Part shown: piece by piece, positions 33,886 through 48,044 of the stretch | How positions within the stretch are numbered: position 1 is the first letter of the stretch | Layout of the letters: every line of letters begins with the position of its first letter | From: Pochonia chlamydosporia 170 | Lineage: Eukaryota > Ascomycota > Sordariomycetes > Hypocreales > Clavicipitaceae | DNA length: 64,000 nt | Reading direction: 5' to 3' | Assembly (NCBI RefSeq): GCF_001653235.2 | Contig: NC_035791.1 | Coordinates: 5,394,001 to 5,458,000, forward strand | Program-made: the position numbers and the translations under genes | The notes under the pieces: model-generated | The model's input: the letters and a program-made list of their open reading frames with translations, nothing else | What the model was told of the DNA's origin: nothing | Databases searched by the model: none

Positions 33886-35011
33886 TCATTTACCACTAAT
33901 TTGAAACTCATCCTTGTCACCTCTCATCACTTTGAACTTTCTTGCCACCCATTCCTCACAAGTCAGTACCTGCCCGTCGTCCTCAAAGTCCGCTTCTCTA
34001 AATCCCGGTAAAGCAGTCATAAGGTTTTCCGGCCGCGGCCGAATCATAAAGGCAAAGCTATGCCGGTCCAGTACCTGCGTCCCCGGCACAGTCACCACCC
34101 GATGCATCACACTCTCCAAGCGTCCATTGCTAAGAGTCTTCATCGCGTCACCAAAATTTACCATCAAGTGTCCCTGTTTCGGTATCACATGTCGCCACTC
34201 TTTCGAGCCAGCAGGGAGAATCTGCAGGCCCGGGGATTCCGAGTATAAGAAAGTCAGAGACCCTACATCTGTGTGGGCGGTCTGAGGGATGCTGAAGCAG
34301 TTGTTGCCTATTGATGAGGGGTATTTTAGAAGGCGGACGATATCGAGAGTTGGTTTTGACGCGTCGTGGCAGGATTCGAGGGACTTGTTCTCTTGTAAGT
34401 TGAACGCTTGCGAGAGGATTTTGAATACCATGTTTGCGATATCTGAACATGCGGCTGTGAAGGAAACTAATGTGTTGTTGTATTCGTTTATGACTTCGAG
34501 ATGGGAAACTTTCGTGTCCGGTAATGACGATATCGTGTTTCTGGATATCTGGCTATTGGGTTAGTGGCAAGATGCCATGTTGGCAAGTAACTTACCGAGT
34601 AGCTCTCAAAGCCATCACGCTGACCTTTGATACCGCCGACATTTCTGCCAATTGGTTTGTATCTGTCGTTTCGGTCAGACTAATTATCACAATGATGAAC
34701 CTGATGCTCGGAAGTTTGAGAGGAGCGTCTGACCCATTCAACTTATATTGTCCAAGTTTGTCAATATCATGTCCCATCTTGTGCTCCATATCCAAGCTGA
34801 ATAGATCAACTCCAAGGCTTTGCATGCCAGCTATGGCGCGAGAGAGCTGATGATCATCCTCAAAACTGAGGTAAAAGATTCCATCGTGTGTCGCGGCGAC
34901 AACAAGCTTGTCAATATCCTCGGGACCCGCACTCTTCAAAGCTTGGAGTCGAATTGTTTTAAGTCGCGCGACCGGATCGGCGCGTTCATCTCCCTCTGTG
35001 GACACTGCCAT
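33886..35011 (-). CDS. 2-oxoglutarate/Fe(II)-dependent dioxygenase
   Basis: Three exons (35011-34734, 34662-34596, 34548-33886) join in frame to 335 residues; the first intron has a weaker GTCAGA donor, but the join restores LNGYKPIGRNVGG, as expected for the family. The N-terminal region is the isopenicillin-N-synthase-like DIOX_N domain (VVAATHDGIFYL). The catalytic core has the metal ligands in HTDVGSLTFLY (His and Asp) and a distal His in SVMHRVVTVPG, with the 2-oxoglutarate-binding RxS-type element around RHSFAFMIRP. It should hydroxylate, desaturate or cyclise a small molecule with O2 and 2-oxoglutarate. The substrate is unknown. The ATG at 35011 gives the usual family N-terminus. Confidence 0.88.
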
Positions 35012-35285
35012 GATTTGTGTTATGCCTGTTTATTAGTCGTTCGCCTTGTCTCGATAACCTGTCGTAACTACAGGGAGAGGTAAACGTAGTTGTTATATCC
35101 GCAAGCTATCGCAGAATGATGGTGTCTTCTTTCAATACCTGCGGTATATTTGACAACGTGGTCTCTACTTCAAAGTTGCTAGTCGGTCACCCTGAGAAAC
35201 AATACAAAATCTTGAAAAGCGATGAGTAAGTCGTGGCTCGTGCTACTTCGCTAAAAGCGACTCGGCGATTGAGCTGGCCCCTGTG

Positions 35286-35755
35286 CAGAGCATTGCCAAA
35301 AAATACAATACAAAATACAATACATAGGATCTTAGATGTATTGTATTTAAATATAATACAATATAAAATACAATACATAGATTTTTAAAAAATACAAAAT
35401 ACATTGTATTGTATTTTTATATTTTTGTATTTATAGGCAGTTACTATTAATAGTAATTTTTTAAGTTTTCTAAGTTTAATTTCTATGTAAGGTAAAAAAA
35501 GCCCTAATTTAAAGTAGAGTTTTATTAGCTAATAATAGCTAGTATTAGCTAATACTAGATTTATTCCTAATTTATTAGCTGATTTTTAGCTATAATTAGA
35601 TATATAGGGATTTCTATCTAATTTTTTCTAATTAGCATAAATACAATACATAGGGTAGGTAAAAAATACAAATACAATACAATACAAAATAAATACAATA
35701 CAAAATACAAGCAACCCCCAAAAAGTACAATAAATACAATACAAGCAATGCTCTG
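35286..35755. mobile_element. hAT-type MITE with 11-bp TIRs and 8-bp target duplication
   Basis: The element is 470 bases long and bounded by perfect 11-base terminal inverted repeats, CAGAGCATTGC at 35286-35296 and GCAATGCTCTG at 35745-35755. Both ends are flanked by the same 8 bases, CCCCTGTG, at 35278-35285 and 35756-35763. An 8-base duplication and a TIR fitting YARNG are hallmarks of the hAT superfamily. The inside has no coding capacity, is extremely AT-rich against its GC-balanced flanks, and carries many copies of AATACAATAC-like motifs near both ends, like subterminal transposase-binding repeats, plus TTAGCTAATA-type repeats in the middle. It must have been moved by a transposase encoded elsewhere. 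The intact duplication suggests a fairly recent insertion. Confidence 0.9.
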
Positions 35756-35763
35756 CCCCTGTG

Positions 35764-36646
35764 GTCTTGCTTGTACGTCATTGTCCAATTGTTTGCTACC
35801 TATGCGATTGTAGATCAGTTTTTCCCCAATAATTTAGGCTTTGATCTTTGGTGTCTGCCGCATCTAATACAGTCTGTGCTCAATAGAAACGTGCATGCAT
35901 GCGTCGATCTGCAAGAAATGAACAGACCCAACATCATCCACACAGGAATGCTGCGACCCAACATCATCCCTAGGATCTCAGAAGTAACAAGCCGCGCTCT
36001 ATACACAGGTAATTGGTTAACAATACTGTACCTAAGTCCGTGAGAATTGTTCGACCTCACTCTCAGGTCAGAAACTGCCAAAGTCCACTGTGGCGCACGA
36101 ACAAAGGAAAGCCAGCCTGAGCAACATGCTCACATCGAGACTGATGCATAAAGCGGTGTGACAATTGCAACAAAGGTCAGTCATGTGGCTTTAACATGCA
36201 AATTACATCGAATTTCACGTTGTACCAGTATGGTGACTCTGGTCTCTGCTAGATTCATCTACTTCAAAACATATAGCGTCCAGATGTCGATATAGAACAC
36301 GCCCAAGTCCCGTAATCCGACTTCCGATCTGTGTTGCAATCAGTTGACCGTGTCTCATCACAAGATCCAAGCACGGTCCATGATATATTTGAAAAGGGTC
36401 TTGGCGAGTTTCCACATCATGCCAACTCAGCAAGCCACCCAACAGCTTCCCACTCCACTGCATGAGGCATTCCAATTGTATGAGATCAAGTTGCTACCGC
36501 GTTCATCAGCCGCATGAGCTCAACACTGGAATGTAGTTTGTATTACACTCTCCCATGCGATGAAGCCAAGATATGCATCTAATGAGCCAAGGTACGATGT
36601 GATTTAAGCACATTATTTCCGTTAATCAACATGGACAAGTCCGCAA
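35764..36646. other. Intergenic region beside the MITE
   Basis: About 880 bases downstream of the APH-like kinase gene on the minus strand. Short open frames (for example 36215-36475, minus) have no recognisable content. Nothing else was identified. Confidence 0.4.
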
Positions 36647-38180
36647 TCAGATGGCCAACCCAGCACGATACTCCGCCGCGTCTTCATCAGTCCATGTTGT
36701 GATGCCACCTCTTGCACACTCCTCCATTTTACGTAATACAAATCGTTCCATTACCTCCTGTTGGGGCTTAGAAAGCACCTCCAACCGAGGCAAATGGTCC
36801 TGATTCTCGTTTGCCCCGAAGTATCTCTCGTCCAGGAACTTCCACCAGACACAATCAAATGCCCAGCTCTTTCTTGCTGCGTAGTTAATCATCCACATCT
36901 GTTTCTCCCAGCTACCACGCATACGCTGAGAAAGCGGTATTTCCGCTCTCTCATCAGTCACCGACGTTCCGTTTAGGCGTTCAGCAGGAGGTACGCAATC
37001 ATATTTCTTCTCTTCAGCTTCCAATACCCGTAGAAAAGTCTGAAGACGAGGCTCGTACGCCTCCATCCAAGCACGATAGCCACCAGGCCAGTATTCGGGT
37101 TCTTCCAGGAGCAACCACCACGGAGGGTCAAAGCTGAATGATGCTGGAGCCGCGTACGCAAACTCCCAGTCTATTACACCGACGACCTGTTGGTCCTTAT
37201 CTAGAAGAACATTCGTTGGCCGAAAGTCCTCGGAGAATAATCGGAAATCTTGGTCACACTCCTCTTGGTCTTGAAATAGCCGTCCTTGGGCAGAAATGTT
37301 GCGAAAGAGCTGACGAGCGACATATTTGTCGCGAGCATCGTCCTCGTCGTCCACAGCGTCGTTATGTTGAAATGCCAACTGAGCCAGGTGCATGTCTGCG
37401 AGAGCACGGTACCACTCAGCCGCAGAAGTGTAGGTTTGAGATGGCAGTATAATTGATGGTACATTAGTATGCACGACAATGTCGCACATATTCGAGGTTA
37501 GGGGACGCGCTTTTACGCTGATAGAATCAGTGGCATCGTCGTCCTCAACCAAAGAGCCAATACGAGGAAATTTTAGCTTGGAAAGCTGTAGCATAATATG
37601 GGCCATCTGGGCGTATAGATGCTCAAGCTTGTCCTCGCTGATTTCAGGATTTAGAAACGGGCGCTCATCAATTTTGCGTTCCGGGTCAAGAAGAGCCCTT
37701 GACATACTCTGATGATGCTCGATATAGTCCATGATGATATACGGGCCAAGTCCAGTAGGGTTTTCGGCCGCAGCCGCGTAATGATGGACATGCGGAACTG
37801 GAATAGTTGTATGAGCAGCAACATATCGCATGGTAGCCACTTCATAGCGAACTTTTTCGTCCGGAAATGGCACGATACCTGCCCTGTTAGCAATTTGACG
37901 AAGTCATTTGTGCGGTGTAAGTCGTACCCTTGATTGGCATCCTCAATATGATGGATGAGCCATCGGTATACTCGAGTCTGTAGATGACATTATAGCCACC
38001 TTTTATTACCGCATGCAGTACTTCTGCTTCTCCCGGCCGATGTTTCAGAATAAGGTTGCCAATGGCACGACAAGTGTCTTCCTTGCGGACGGTCTTGAGC
38101 CATTCATCAGTCGACTCGTCCAGCTGGTACCAAATGGTGTCGTCCTTGTCCATGACAAGGAACCTCGGTTTAGGTGTCAT
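36647..38180 (-). CDS. APH-family phosphotransferase (fungal kinase-like)
   Basis: Two exons (38180-37928 and 37878-36647; a 49-base intron) join in frame to 494 residues. Conserved blocks are visible: GGYNVIYRLEYTDGSSIILR (nucleotide-binding lobe), YIIMDYIEHHQSMSRAL (hinge), SEDFRPTNVLLD (catalytic loop, where the family's first His is replaced but the catalytic Asp and Asn are kept) and VIDWEFAYAAP (metal-binding Asp). The C-terminal region is Trp-rich, as in many ascomycete homologues. This family is strongly expanded in filamentous fungi; substrates are unknown, and drug resistance should not be assumed. In contrast to the broken relative at 26.7-28.4 kb, this copy is intact but belongs to a different subgroup. 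Confidence 0.87.
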
Positions 38181-38688
38181 TGTGCGAAGCCGTGCATTTG
38201 CAGTTTCTGACTGTATGAAGTTCAAACTATCCGCCGTTGCGGCGAAACGGTGATCGTGACTGTCGGGGTAAGGTAACCTGAGGTTGGGGCGAGACTGCGT
38301 GTGACAGTTTAGACAGTAGACGGCTACGAAACCAGTGACGGTGAACAGCCTGGCGTGACGGACTGGCGTTTTACGATCAGTCCTTGACAGCAAGCAGCGA
38401 GGTCCATTAACACCCAAAGTTTCCAGTTTGGAGTTTGACGAGACAGCGAGCAAGATGGCTGCATGTTGGCTGAGATGCAGGCGGATGGACCCAAATTCCA
38501 AATGTTGTTTCTGATTCGTCAAATGCAAAATTACACACTCAGGTTAGTTGAGATATCTGCATGAGCACGTTATCCAGACGCAAATGAATGCAGACAATGA
38601 AACAAGTCGTCAGAGTTTACATTCAACCGAATCGACTTAATCCCGCAGCAAAGTTCGACAAACTACAACAGCCAAACCACTCCCTCTA
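38181..38688. other. Intergenic region upstream of the APH-like kinase
   Basis: About 500 bases with the kinase promoter and the 3' end of the MFS gene. The open frame of the kinase extends upstream to about 38528 but without an ATG in a better context. Confidence 0.4.
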
Positions 38689-40476
38689 CTAAACCTTTTG
38701 GCCATCAATAACAACATTCTCCTCGAATGCCAAGTCGCGACGACTCTTAAACCTGCGAAGAGGAATTCCAGACTCGAAAAGCAGATCAATCTCCTCCAAA
38801 CTCCGACCCTTCATCTCAGGAACGCAGAAAAACGCAACAACCACCATCAGCACATTAATCGAGCCATATATGAAGCCTACTTTCGCACCCAACGCCGCGT
38901 ACGGCTTGTTCAGCAAATACGGAATCGTAAAGGAAGTGACAAACGTCGTGATAATGGAAATGACGCTAGCGAGCAAGTTTGTCTTTTCCTTGACACGACT
39001 GGAAGCCGCTTCAGATACGACAACATAGGACCTGAACAAGTAGCAATTAGCAATGCGACGATCACCATCGGACACAAGACTTACACTGGAGCCCAGGACA
39101 AGTTGTACGCGCTGGTAAACAGAATAAAGAACGCCACCTAGTAACGTTAGAAACACCCTGCACCTAATATCAGGATACTTACCATGGTATTCTTTTGAGC
39201 ATCGACCGGCGACTTTATCGAGCCCAGTCCACCAACTATAAACAGAGACACGGCCATACCTGACCCTCCTGTCATTAACATCGGTCGACGGCCAACCTGA
39301 TCAATTATGTACCAAGTAGCCACCAGACAGACCAGCCCGGAAATATTGCTCAGTATATTGAACAAGAACGCCTGGCTCTTGAACCCTTGGCTTTGGTAGA
39401 AAATGACCGAGTATTGACTCGAAAACGCTTGGCCAGTGATTTGCTGCCCAAACATAGCCACAATAGCAACAAAGGTTCTCCGCCTATTACTCTTGTCGAA
39501 TACCTCTGCCCATGAACCCTTTTCTTCAAGAGAATGTGCGGTCTGCAGTATCTCCATTTCCTCATTAATTTCCGTTTCGGAATGGTTCTTTCTCAGTTTC
39601 TGCAACGATTCTTTAGCTTCGAAAACTCGTCCGCGGGATAAAAGCCTGGCGAGTGTCAAAAATAAATCAGGGCAAAATCACGGGCTGACTATACCATCGA
39701 GGAGACTCAGGAACGAATGGCAAAAAGGCTACAATAAAGGCTGGCGCAACAAATTGCAGACCAACAGGTATTTGCCACGCCTTATCACTTGTGAGACTCT
39801 GCGTGCCATACGTCACAAGAGAAGCAACTAATTGTCCTCCAACAATCATCAGTTGAAGCGTGGATGCCATCATGCCACGGAGCATCTTTGGCGCCGTCTC
39901 AGCCTGGTAGATCGGCACGACAACAATAGTCATACCCGTCATTCCGAAACTGATGAATCTTCCTATCGTGAATTGTGCACTTGTCGTAGCTGTCGTCTGG
40001 AGCAATACGCCACTGTGATAGTTGTCAACATCCACATTGATGCTACTGGCAAGCGAGCTGTGGATGACTTACATGAAGGACAGAGCAGCTATGACAATAA
40101 TGCACATCTTCCGCCCGAATCTCTCAGCAATTGGTCCACATGCAATAGCACCGAGTGCTTTTCCAAGAAACGGAAGAGACGTCATGAGAGAGGACAGCCA
40201 GGCAGGCAGCTTACACGCTCCGTTGGAGTTGCATTCACCGAAACGCCTGCCAAAGCTGCCCATTCCTTGGACAGCGCCGAAATTGCCGACATCGTAGCCA
40301 AAATTGAATGCACAACTGCACATGTATCTGTTTGCAACTCGTCAGGAACCAAAACACAAGCAGACTGTGGGACAGCAAGTAACAGAGCCGACTTACAGCA
40401 TCACAAACACAAGAGTACTGTTAAACTCCCGAAGGCGATCCGCTCCTAGGTTTACGTGAGGACCTTTATTCGTCAT
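38689..40476 (-). CDS. MFS sugar transporter
   Basis: Six exons (40476-40397, 40327-40073, 40012-39695, 39645-39183, 39137-39085, 39031-38689) join in frame to 503 residues. Sugar-porter signatures are present: FNFGYDVGNFGAVQGM in helix 1, GPIAERFGRKMC after helix 2, PESPRWLLSRGR before the central loop, the QQITGQAF motif of helix 7, DQVGRRPMLMTGG, and the C-terminal PEMKGRSLEEIDLLFE. Twelve membrane helices are expected. It should be a plasma-membrane proton symporter for a hexose, disaccharide or related compound. It is divergent from a sulfatase gene with a shared 556-base promoter, so the substrate might be a product of sulfate-ester hydrolysis (inference). Confidence 0.93.
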
Positions 40477-42912
<2,436 letters not shown>

Positions 42913-43049
42913 GCATCGGCGTCAGCTCCATGTCCTACCGGCACTTGCAAAGAGCGGCCAAGGCTCTACGAATGGAAAGAGCTTATAGAAAGTTCTATAG
43001 AAAAGTTGGCTCTTATTTCAACTCCCCCGATAGCAGTAATCAAAGTCGC

Positions 43050-45662
43050 TCAAAATTCGGTAGATATTGCATCAAAATCTATCCACGATGGCAGCCCCGA
43101 AGACATGTCCCAGCAAAGGTAGTCTGCCATCTCGCCCGCGATTCTTGAATATCCCTCTGCGAGCTCAAACTCATCGGTTTCCACCATATGCGCCTCATTT
43201 CCATCTAGCGTGTTCGAGGCCATTGCGATGTACTGGAAACCCTGCTGTTGGCTTACACCCTCAGTAGACTCAGGAGCAGCCGCCAAACGATCTCTCCCGC
43301 TGTCCGTTAAGCCTCCAACTGTATCAGAGTTCTCCACGACGTTCCGCAACGACGAAGGCCCGCTTTCATGCGGTGTGTTTCCCAAGTTCGTTGCTCGACT
43401 GCTTCCAGAGCTGGAAGCGGCCCGTGACTTTGCGATTCGTCGCTGTGTCCTCTCCTTTGCTAGTCGGAATGGAGCAAGGTTGCTAAGGAATGCTGTTTTT
43501 GCCGGCCCAGTGACTTCAATTTGGCCAGTTGAAGCTTGCCTATTGCATAGTTAGCATGCAACTTGTTTTCAAGGAGCCAAGCAATCCGCCTCGACGGCGG
43601 GCCGCACCTTGAGCCGTGGCTTGCTTCCTGTTCAGCCGCGATTTCATCAAAGCCAAACTTTTTCATCAATGGGAGTAAGCTTTTATACTACTATTCGTTA
43701 GACTTTTACGTTCATGTCTTAGCAACAACACCTTACAAATAAATTGGTCTTCCCTTGTAATGAATGCATGGCATCCAAAACCTTCAAGTTCGCCCGGATG
43801 TTCTCACTGGCCATTTGTCTAGCTTCTCTGCTGTTCGATGTAGCAGTAGCTGCATGAATGATCTGAATCTTTGTAGACTCAAAGATTGCCATGAGGCTGT
43901 GCAAGTCATCAAATGCTCGTGTGTCTTGTGAAAGCCCGATACGTGCCAACATGGCAACTTCGTCTGCGTGGGACCGGCACTGCGAGCGGCACTGATCTCT
44001 AAACTTCGGTGGGGCATTCTGAAACGCTTTTGCTAGAGGGAAATCGTATCCAGGTAAGGATATTCTCGTAAGATCACATACAATCGAGTGATATAAGAAG
44101 TGCAACATGAATACTGCCCCGGGACCTTCGTGATCTGTGCCCCGAGAGGTGCCCGTTTGATGGATAAGCAGATGTTCAGGCAAACTGCGGAACCAAGTCG
44201 CGAGATCTTGGAGGACTTTTGAAAATGGCGATTGTGGATCCCAGATTGTCATTGACTCATCGTAGCTTCTAATGAGTCTTGATGTAAGTTAGAGAGTGGT
44301 CATTTTGTACTGCTGGGGCGACACAAGTTTTGCACGAACCTCAATACTTTTGTGCGGAATCGCATTAGATACACTATGTGGCATCTGGCACTGAGCTCAC
44401 TTTCTACCGGTATCATATTCACCCTCTTTGTGCTCACCAATTCACCACTGTTCGGCAATTCTTCTTTCGCGAAATCGGCATCAGATATCGGCAAAGGGAT
44501 GGTAGGTGGATCAGTCCTCCATGATAGATTGCTGTCAACTCCGGATCCCAGAAAACTATCCAGGATATAGCAGGACCATACGACCCGTCTCTCCGCTTCG
44601 GCTTGTTTGCTTTGAATCACTCTGCCTGTTTCCGGTAGCTCTTCTGAGTCAAGACTCAACAGCTGCATGATCCTATAGCAGCAGCCAAAAAAGACATACG
44701 CCAAGGCATGTTGATCGAAATACATGGCGTATTCGCAAATGAGAATCATGGCCTAGCAGAGCGTCAGTATATCAAACTCCATTTTTCAGACCGGGGAGTG
44801 GAGTGGAACCATTAGAGTATTAAGAGATGGATTGGGTAACTCTTTCATAGCAAGATCTCTAGCTTTGGTGGCCCATTCCTGCCCTGGGATTCCGAACTTC
44901 TTCGCCACGGTTTTGGTCTCATTGAGCACGTAGAATCTGTCAAGAATTAGGACTATCGACAATATTTGCATAATCACAGCACCCTGACCTTGCCCCAAAA
45001 GCAGCAATAATATAGATCAATGGCTCGCCATATGTAGCAGTTAATTCGCCGTCATCTAAAGCCTTGAAATAGCTGGGCCTGTGCACGAAGTCCAAACAGC
45101 GCAAGGAGGCCACACGCTCGAAATAGAGGGTGGAGAGTTGGGATAGGTGCCCCTTTTCTGAAAGTAATGAATCGCCGTAAAGCCTAAACGAAGTGCACAT
45201 ATTAGCTACCATCCGATCAACTAGAAAGTAGCTAATTACCTACCACATCAAATGTGAGGGAACCGCGGCAGACTCTGAATCCAGCAAGTCTGGCGAGCCG
45301 GATCCGTTGCTCGAACCTATTACAGCATCTCCATTGTTTCTGCTTGATGACTTCGACTTCCCTTTGTCACGATCCGCAGCCCGTCTTCGCTGTCCAGAGT
45401 CGATCAATGCATATTCGCAGCGTATTCCCCGCCTCTCGCAATGCCGGCATTTAGGCCGAGAGCGCGAGCACTGACTCTTTGTGCGGCGACACTCTTCGCA
45501 TGACCCTACACGGCGCTTCGCAATTCCTGATTGCCGAAAGATCTCCTCAAGAGGTGCAGGTGGCCCAGCATTCGTGCTCCCTGATGGGGGATTGTAGCCA
45601 GGACAGCGCACTCCGAGTCGGCTGCAATTGAGGCAATTCGGCTCTGCCCGATCACATCGTAC
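43050..45662 (-). CDS. Transcription factor with tandem Zn(2)Cys(6) clusters (5' end unresolved)
   Basis: Seven or more exons are supported from 45662 leftward (45662-45244, 45183-44989, 44936-44810, 44752-44340, 44277-43737, then two more to 43050). A complete cluster is present (CEECRRTKSQC, CRHC and a final Cys in GIRC). About 60 residues before it lies the second half of another cluster: CDRAEPNC, CLNC and GVRC. Two clusters in tandem define a rarer class of ascomycete regulators. The first two Cys of the first cluster should sit in an upstream exon ending before VRCD, but I could not find it; a candidate ATG segment ending in SKSRTTSG runs into stops. The middle contains the fungal-specific regulatory domain. 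The acceptor of the last-but-one intron is ambiguous. It may control the neighbouring sulfatase and transporter (inference). Confidence 0.78.
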
Positions 45663-46539
45663 CTAGTAACGCATCCTTAGCGAGCCTAATCAACCAGAAG
45701 TGGTACGAGACTTTGACGAAGCATTTGTGGTTGTCATCTACGGGAGTAAAGTACCTTCCTGGATCGGCAAACGAAACATCCCAATGGCATTTAATCGCGT
45801 AGTTGGGGTACTAGCCGCAACCGCACACGTGAAGACACGCTCCAAGTCCAGGCTGAGCAAAAGACGAGATGAAAGGTACACCCGAGCCTGCAATGTTTGG
45901 CCACGAAGGTAAAGTTTGGAACTGGAGCCAAGATGGTCAAGTCAGCTTGAGTTTCACGGTGCAGTCAGGTGTTGTCCAGCCTTCAGCTTAGCGGGGGACA
46001 GGCGCCAAGAGGCGCACCAGACGCCCGCCACATCCACATGCAGGTTAGCACCTGGGGTGCCCAGTCGCTAGCGACCCTAGTGAAGATTAAATGTCCAGAT
46101 GTCTGGTCTGGTCAACTGGTGCCTTCATGCGCACTCATGTGCTGTGATTCAGATAGCACAACTTCAATGTTGACATCCATGTCTGGTGTTAGCGCAACTT
46201 CCGGCTGACTATCACCTATCACGGCGGACCAGCACCAAGCTGAGATGGAGTACTTCGAGTTAAACTGGACGAATTCTTCCAATGCTGGAATTAATACATC
46301 TCTTCCCCTTCTACTTTTCTTCAAATTATCACAGTCAACTTAGTGCAGTGTGGCTAGTAACTTCATCATACAGGCTAAGGTGATCCATAGATGCAACAAA
46401 CAGCAGGCTTTCATCCTGCCCCAGCAAATACAAGGCCTAGCTTGAAGGTCTGGTATTCATGGGCTCATTCAAATGAACTCGCAGATCCCATCCATACCGT
46501 CTATTCATGATATGTAGCTGTGTAAAGCACACAAACATC
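45663..46539. other. Region upstream of the double-cluster regulator
   Basis: About 880 bases that should contain the missing first exon and promoter of the double-cluster regulator. A minus-strand ATG at 45735 opens a 15-residue segment that looks like the start of a Zn-cluster protein but stops at once. No other gene was supported. Confidence 0.4.
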
Positions 46540-47103
46540 TCAATCCGCACACCCAGCCTCAACCTTTTTATCATGCTCAAATGACAATTTCTCACATCTC
46601 TGGTACAGCTCCTCCTCCTTCAGCCGCTCAGCCTCCAACAGCGCGATAAATTTATCGTTCAAGCTTTGGATCGCATTCCTACAAATTTCCTTCACTCTCC
46701 GTCTGTTGTGATTCTCCAAACAAGTATATGGTTCACTGCCAAGCTCGTCCAAATCATCCAACAACGAACGCCATTTCCCCCTCAGCCTGGAACTCCGCGA
46801 CCTTCTGTGTCTTCTTCGATAGGAGATATCTTCCCAAGAATGGAACCAAGAGCTCTCAAGCCTCTTTCGATTTTTAGCCAACAAATCTGCTACACGCTTC
46901 GCCTCCACATCCAGGACCTCCATTGATATGTCATGTCTTTCCCAAATGTCAGACTTCTTCTGAATGTAGTCATCGTATAGTTGTGATGCTCTGTCGTATG
47001 GAAAACGTTTAAGTATGCACTTTGCAATCGGTTTTGGAATACCTCCGTCCCACAGAGGGGAGGGAGACTCTGGAACCCTCGTAGGCTTGCACTCAAGACA
47101 CAT
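46540..47103 (-). CDS. Hypothetical protein with Cys-containing N-terminus and charged helices
   Basis: An ATG-initiated open frame of 187 residues with no intron. The N-terminus has CLEC, and the rest is rich in Arg, Glu, Lys and Leu with long helical stretches (AERLKEEELYQRCEKL), suggesting a coiled coil. An Arg/Ser patch (RRRHRRSRSSRLRGKW) might bind nucleic acid. No family was recognised. It stands alone in repeat-bearing DNA. The composition and length favour a real gene, but additional exons or a spurious frame cannot be ruled out. Confidence 0.45.
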   Translation of the reverse strand: MCLECKPTRVPESPSPLWDGGIPKPIAKCILKRFPYDRASQLYDDYIQKKSDIWERHDISMEVLDVEAKRVADLLAKNRKRLESSWFHSWEDISYRRRHRRSRSSRLRGKWRSLLDDLDELGSEPYTCLENHNRRRVKEICRNAIQSLNDKFIALLEAERLKEEELYQRCEKLSFEHDKKVEAGCAD

Positions 47104-48044
47104 TGTGCCAGCCGATACAGTGACGAACCAAGTGCGTAACCAAGCAAAGGGCGAGTTTCCCTATTTTAATCCGTTAATTCTCAATTCTTTCATCGTATTC
47201 CAGGGCAAGAGCAGACATACTTGTCATGGATTTACCTTGTTGATAAGTCGCTTGACAACGAAAAATGAAGCCCAAAGGAAGAGCAAGAAATGATGGGTTT
47301 TTCAATTGCGGAGGTGATTGCGGTACCACTATGTCAAATCACTAAAATAGTTAGATTGAACTTTGGTCCTTTGTTAGATTGGACCATGGGTAATAATATA
47401 CTCACTCAAAATTTGTTTGAGTTCGAGCCAGCAACAGGATGCTTCGGCAGCTGTGGCGCCGGTCATGCAAGTTCGGACCTTATTTAGACGCCACGCAGAG
47501 ACTTGATAAGCCACTGTAGACTCGTCTGTCATGCTTTTTGCTCCTTTTCTGAGTGTGTTTCTGCTCCTGGCGAAGCTTTTGATTGGTGCTTCGCTGCAAA
47601 GGAAGAAAGGAAATGAGGAAGGTGAAGTTGAACCTCATTGTGATAGGGATATTTCATGGTTTTGGGAGGAATGACCAATGAAATGTTGCGATGTTGGTCT
47701 GCTTAGGAAAGCAGTGGACGGATTTGAGCAAGTCTAGTATGAAGCTTTGGGGTAGACTGCTGGGTTTTTCTTGGACTTTGATGTGATGATAGTGACTGGT
47801 CAAGAGATTGATGAAGAGGCATTGATGCTGTCAGGTTGGATTGATTGTGGAATCGATTTGAATACATGAAAGATGACTGTGTGTGCAGAAATGCATGTGT
47901 ATGTGGAAAGACGTGTCTGTACATGATGATTTGTTTTGTGTACGAGATGACTTTTGTGTGTACAGGATGACATGTGTGTGTGCGAGAAGATTGTCAACGT
48001 GTGTGTGTTTGTGTGTTTTGTATGTGAATGAACTTGGTTTCCCC
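47104..48044. repeat. Intergenic region with TG-rich, degenerate repeats
   Basis: The part from about 47870 to 48030 is dominated by TGTG runs and loosely repeated GTGTAC-(A/G)GATGAC units on the plus strand. The remainder is without recognisable genes. This is simple-sequence DNA rather than a coding region. Confidence 0.6.

Noticed and set aside
35286..35755. Reading the AT-rich block as a RIP-degraded larger transposon or a centromere-like tract
   Set aside because: The exact terminal repeats and 8-base duplication define a complete small element, so neither explanation is needed.
45690..45735. Short ATG segment proposed as exon 1 of the double-cluster regulator
   Set aside because: Its frame stops immediately and no donor gives the phase needed to reach VRCD at 45662.
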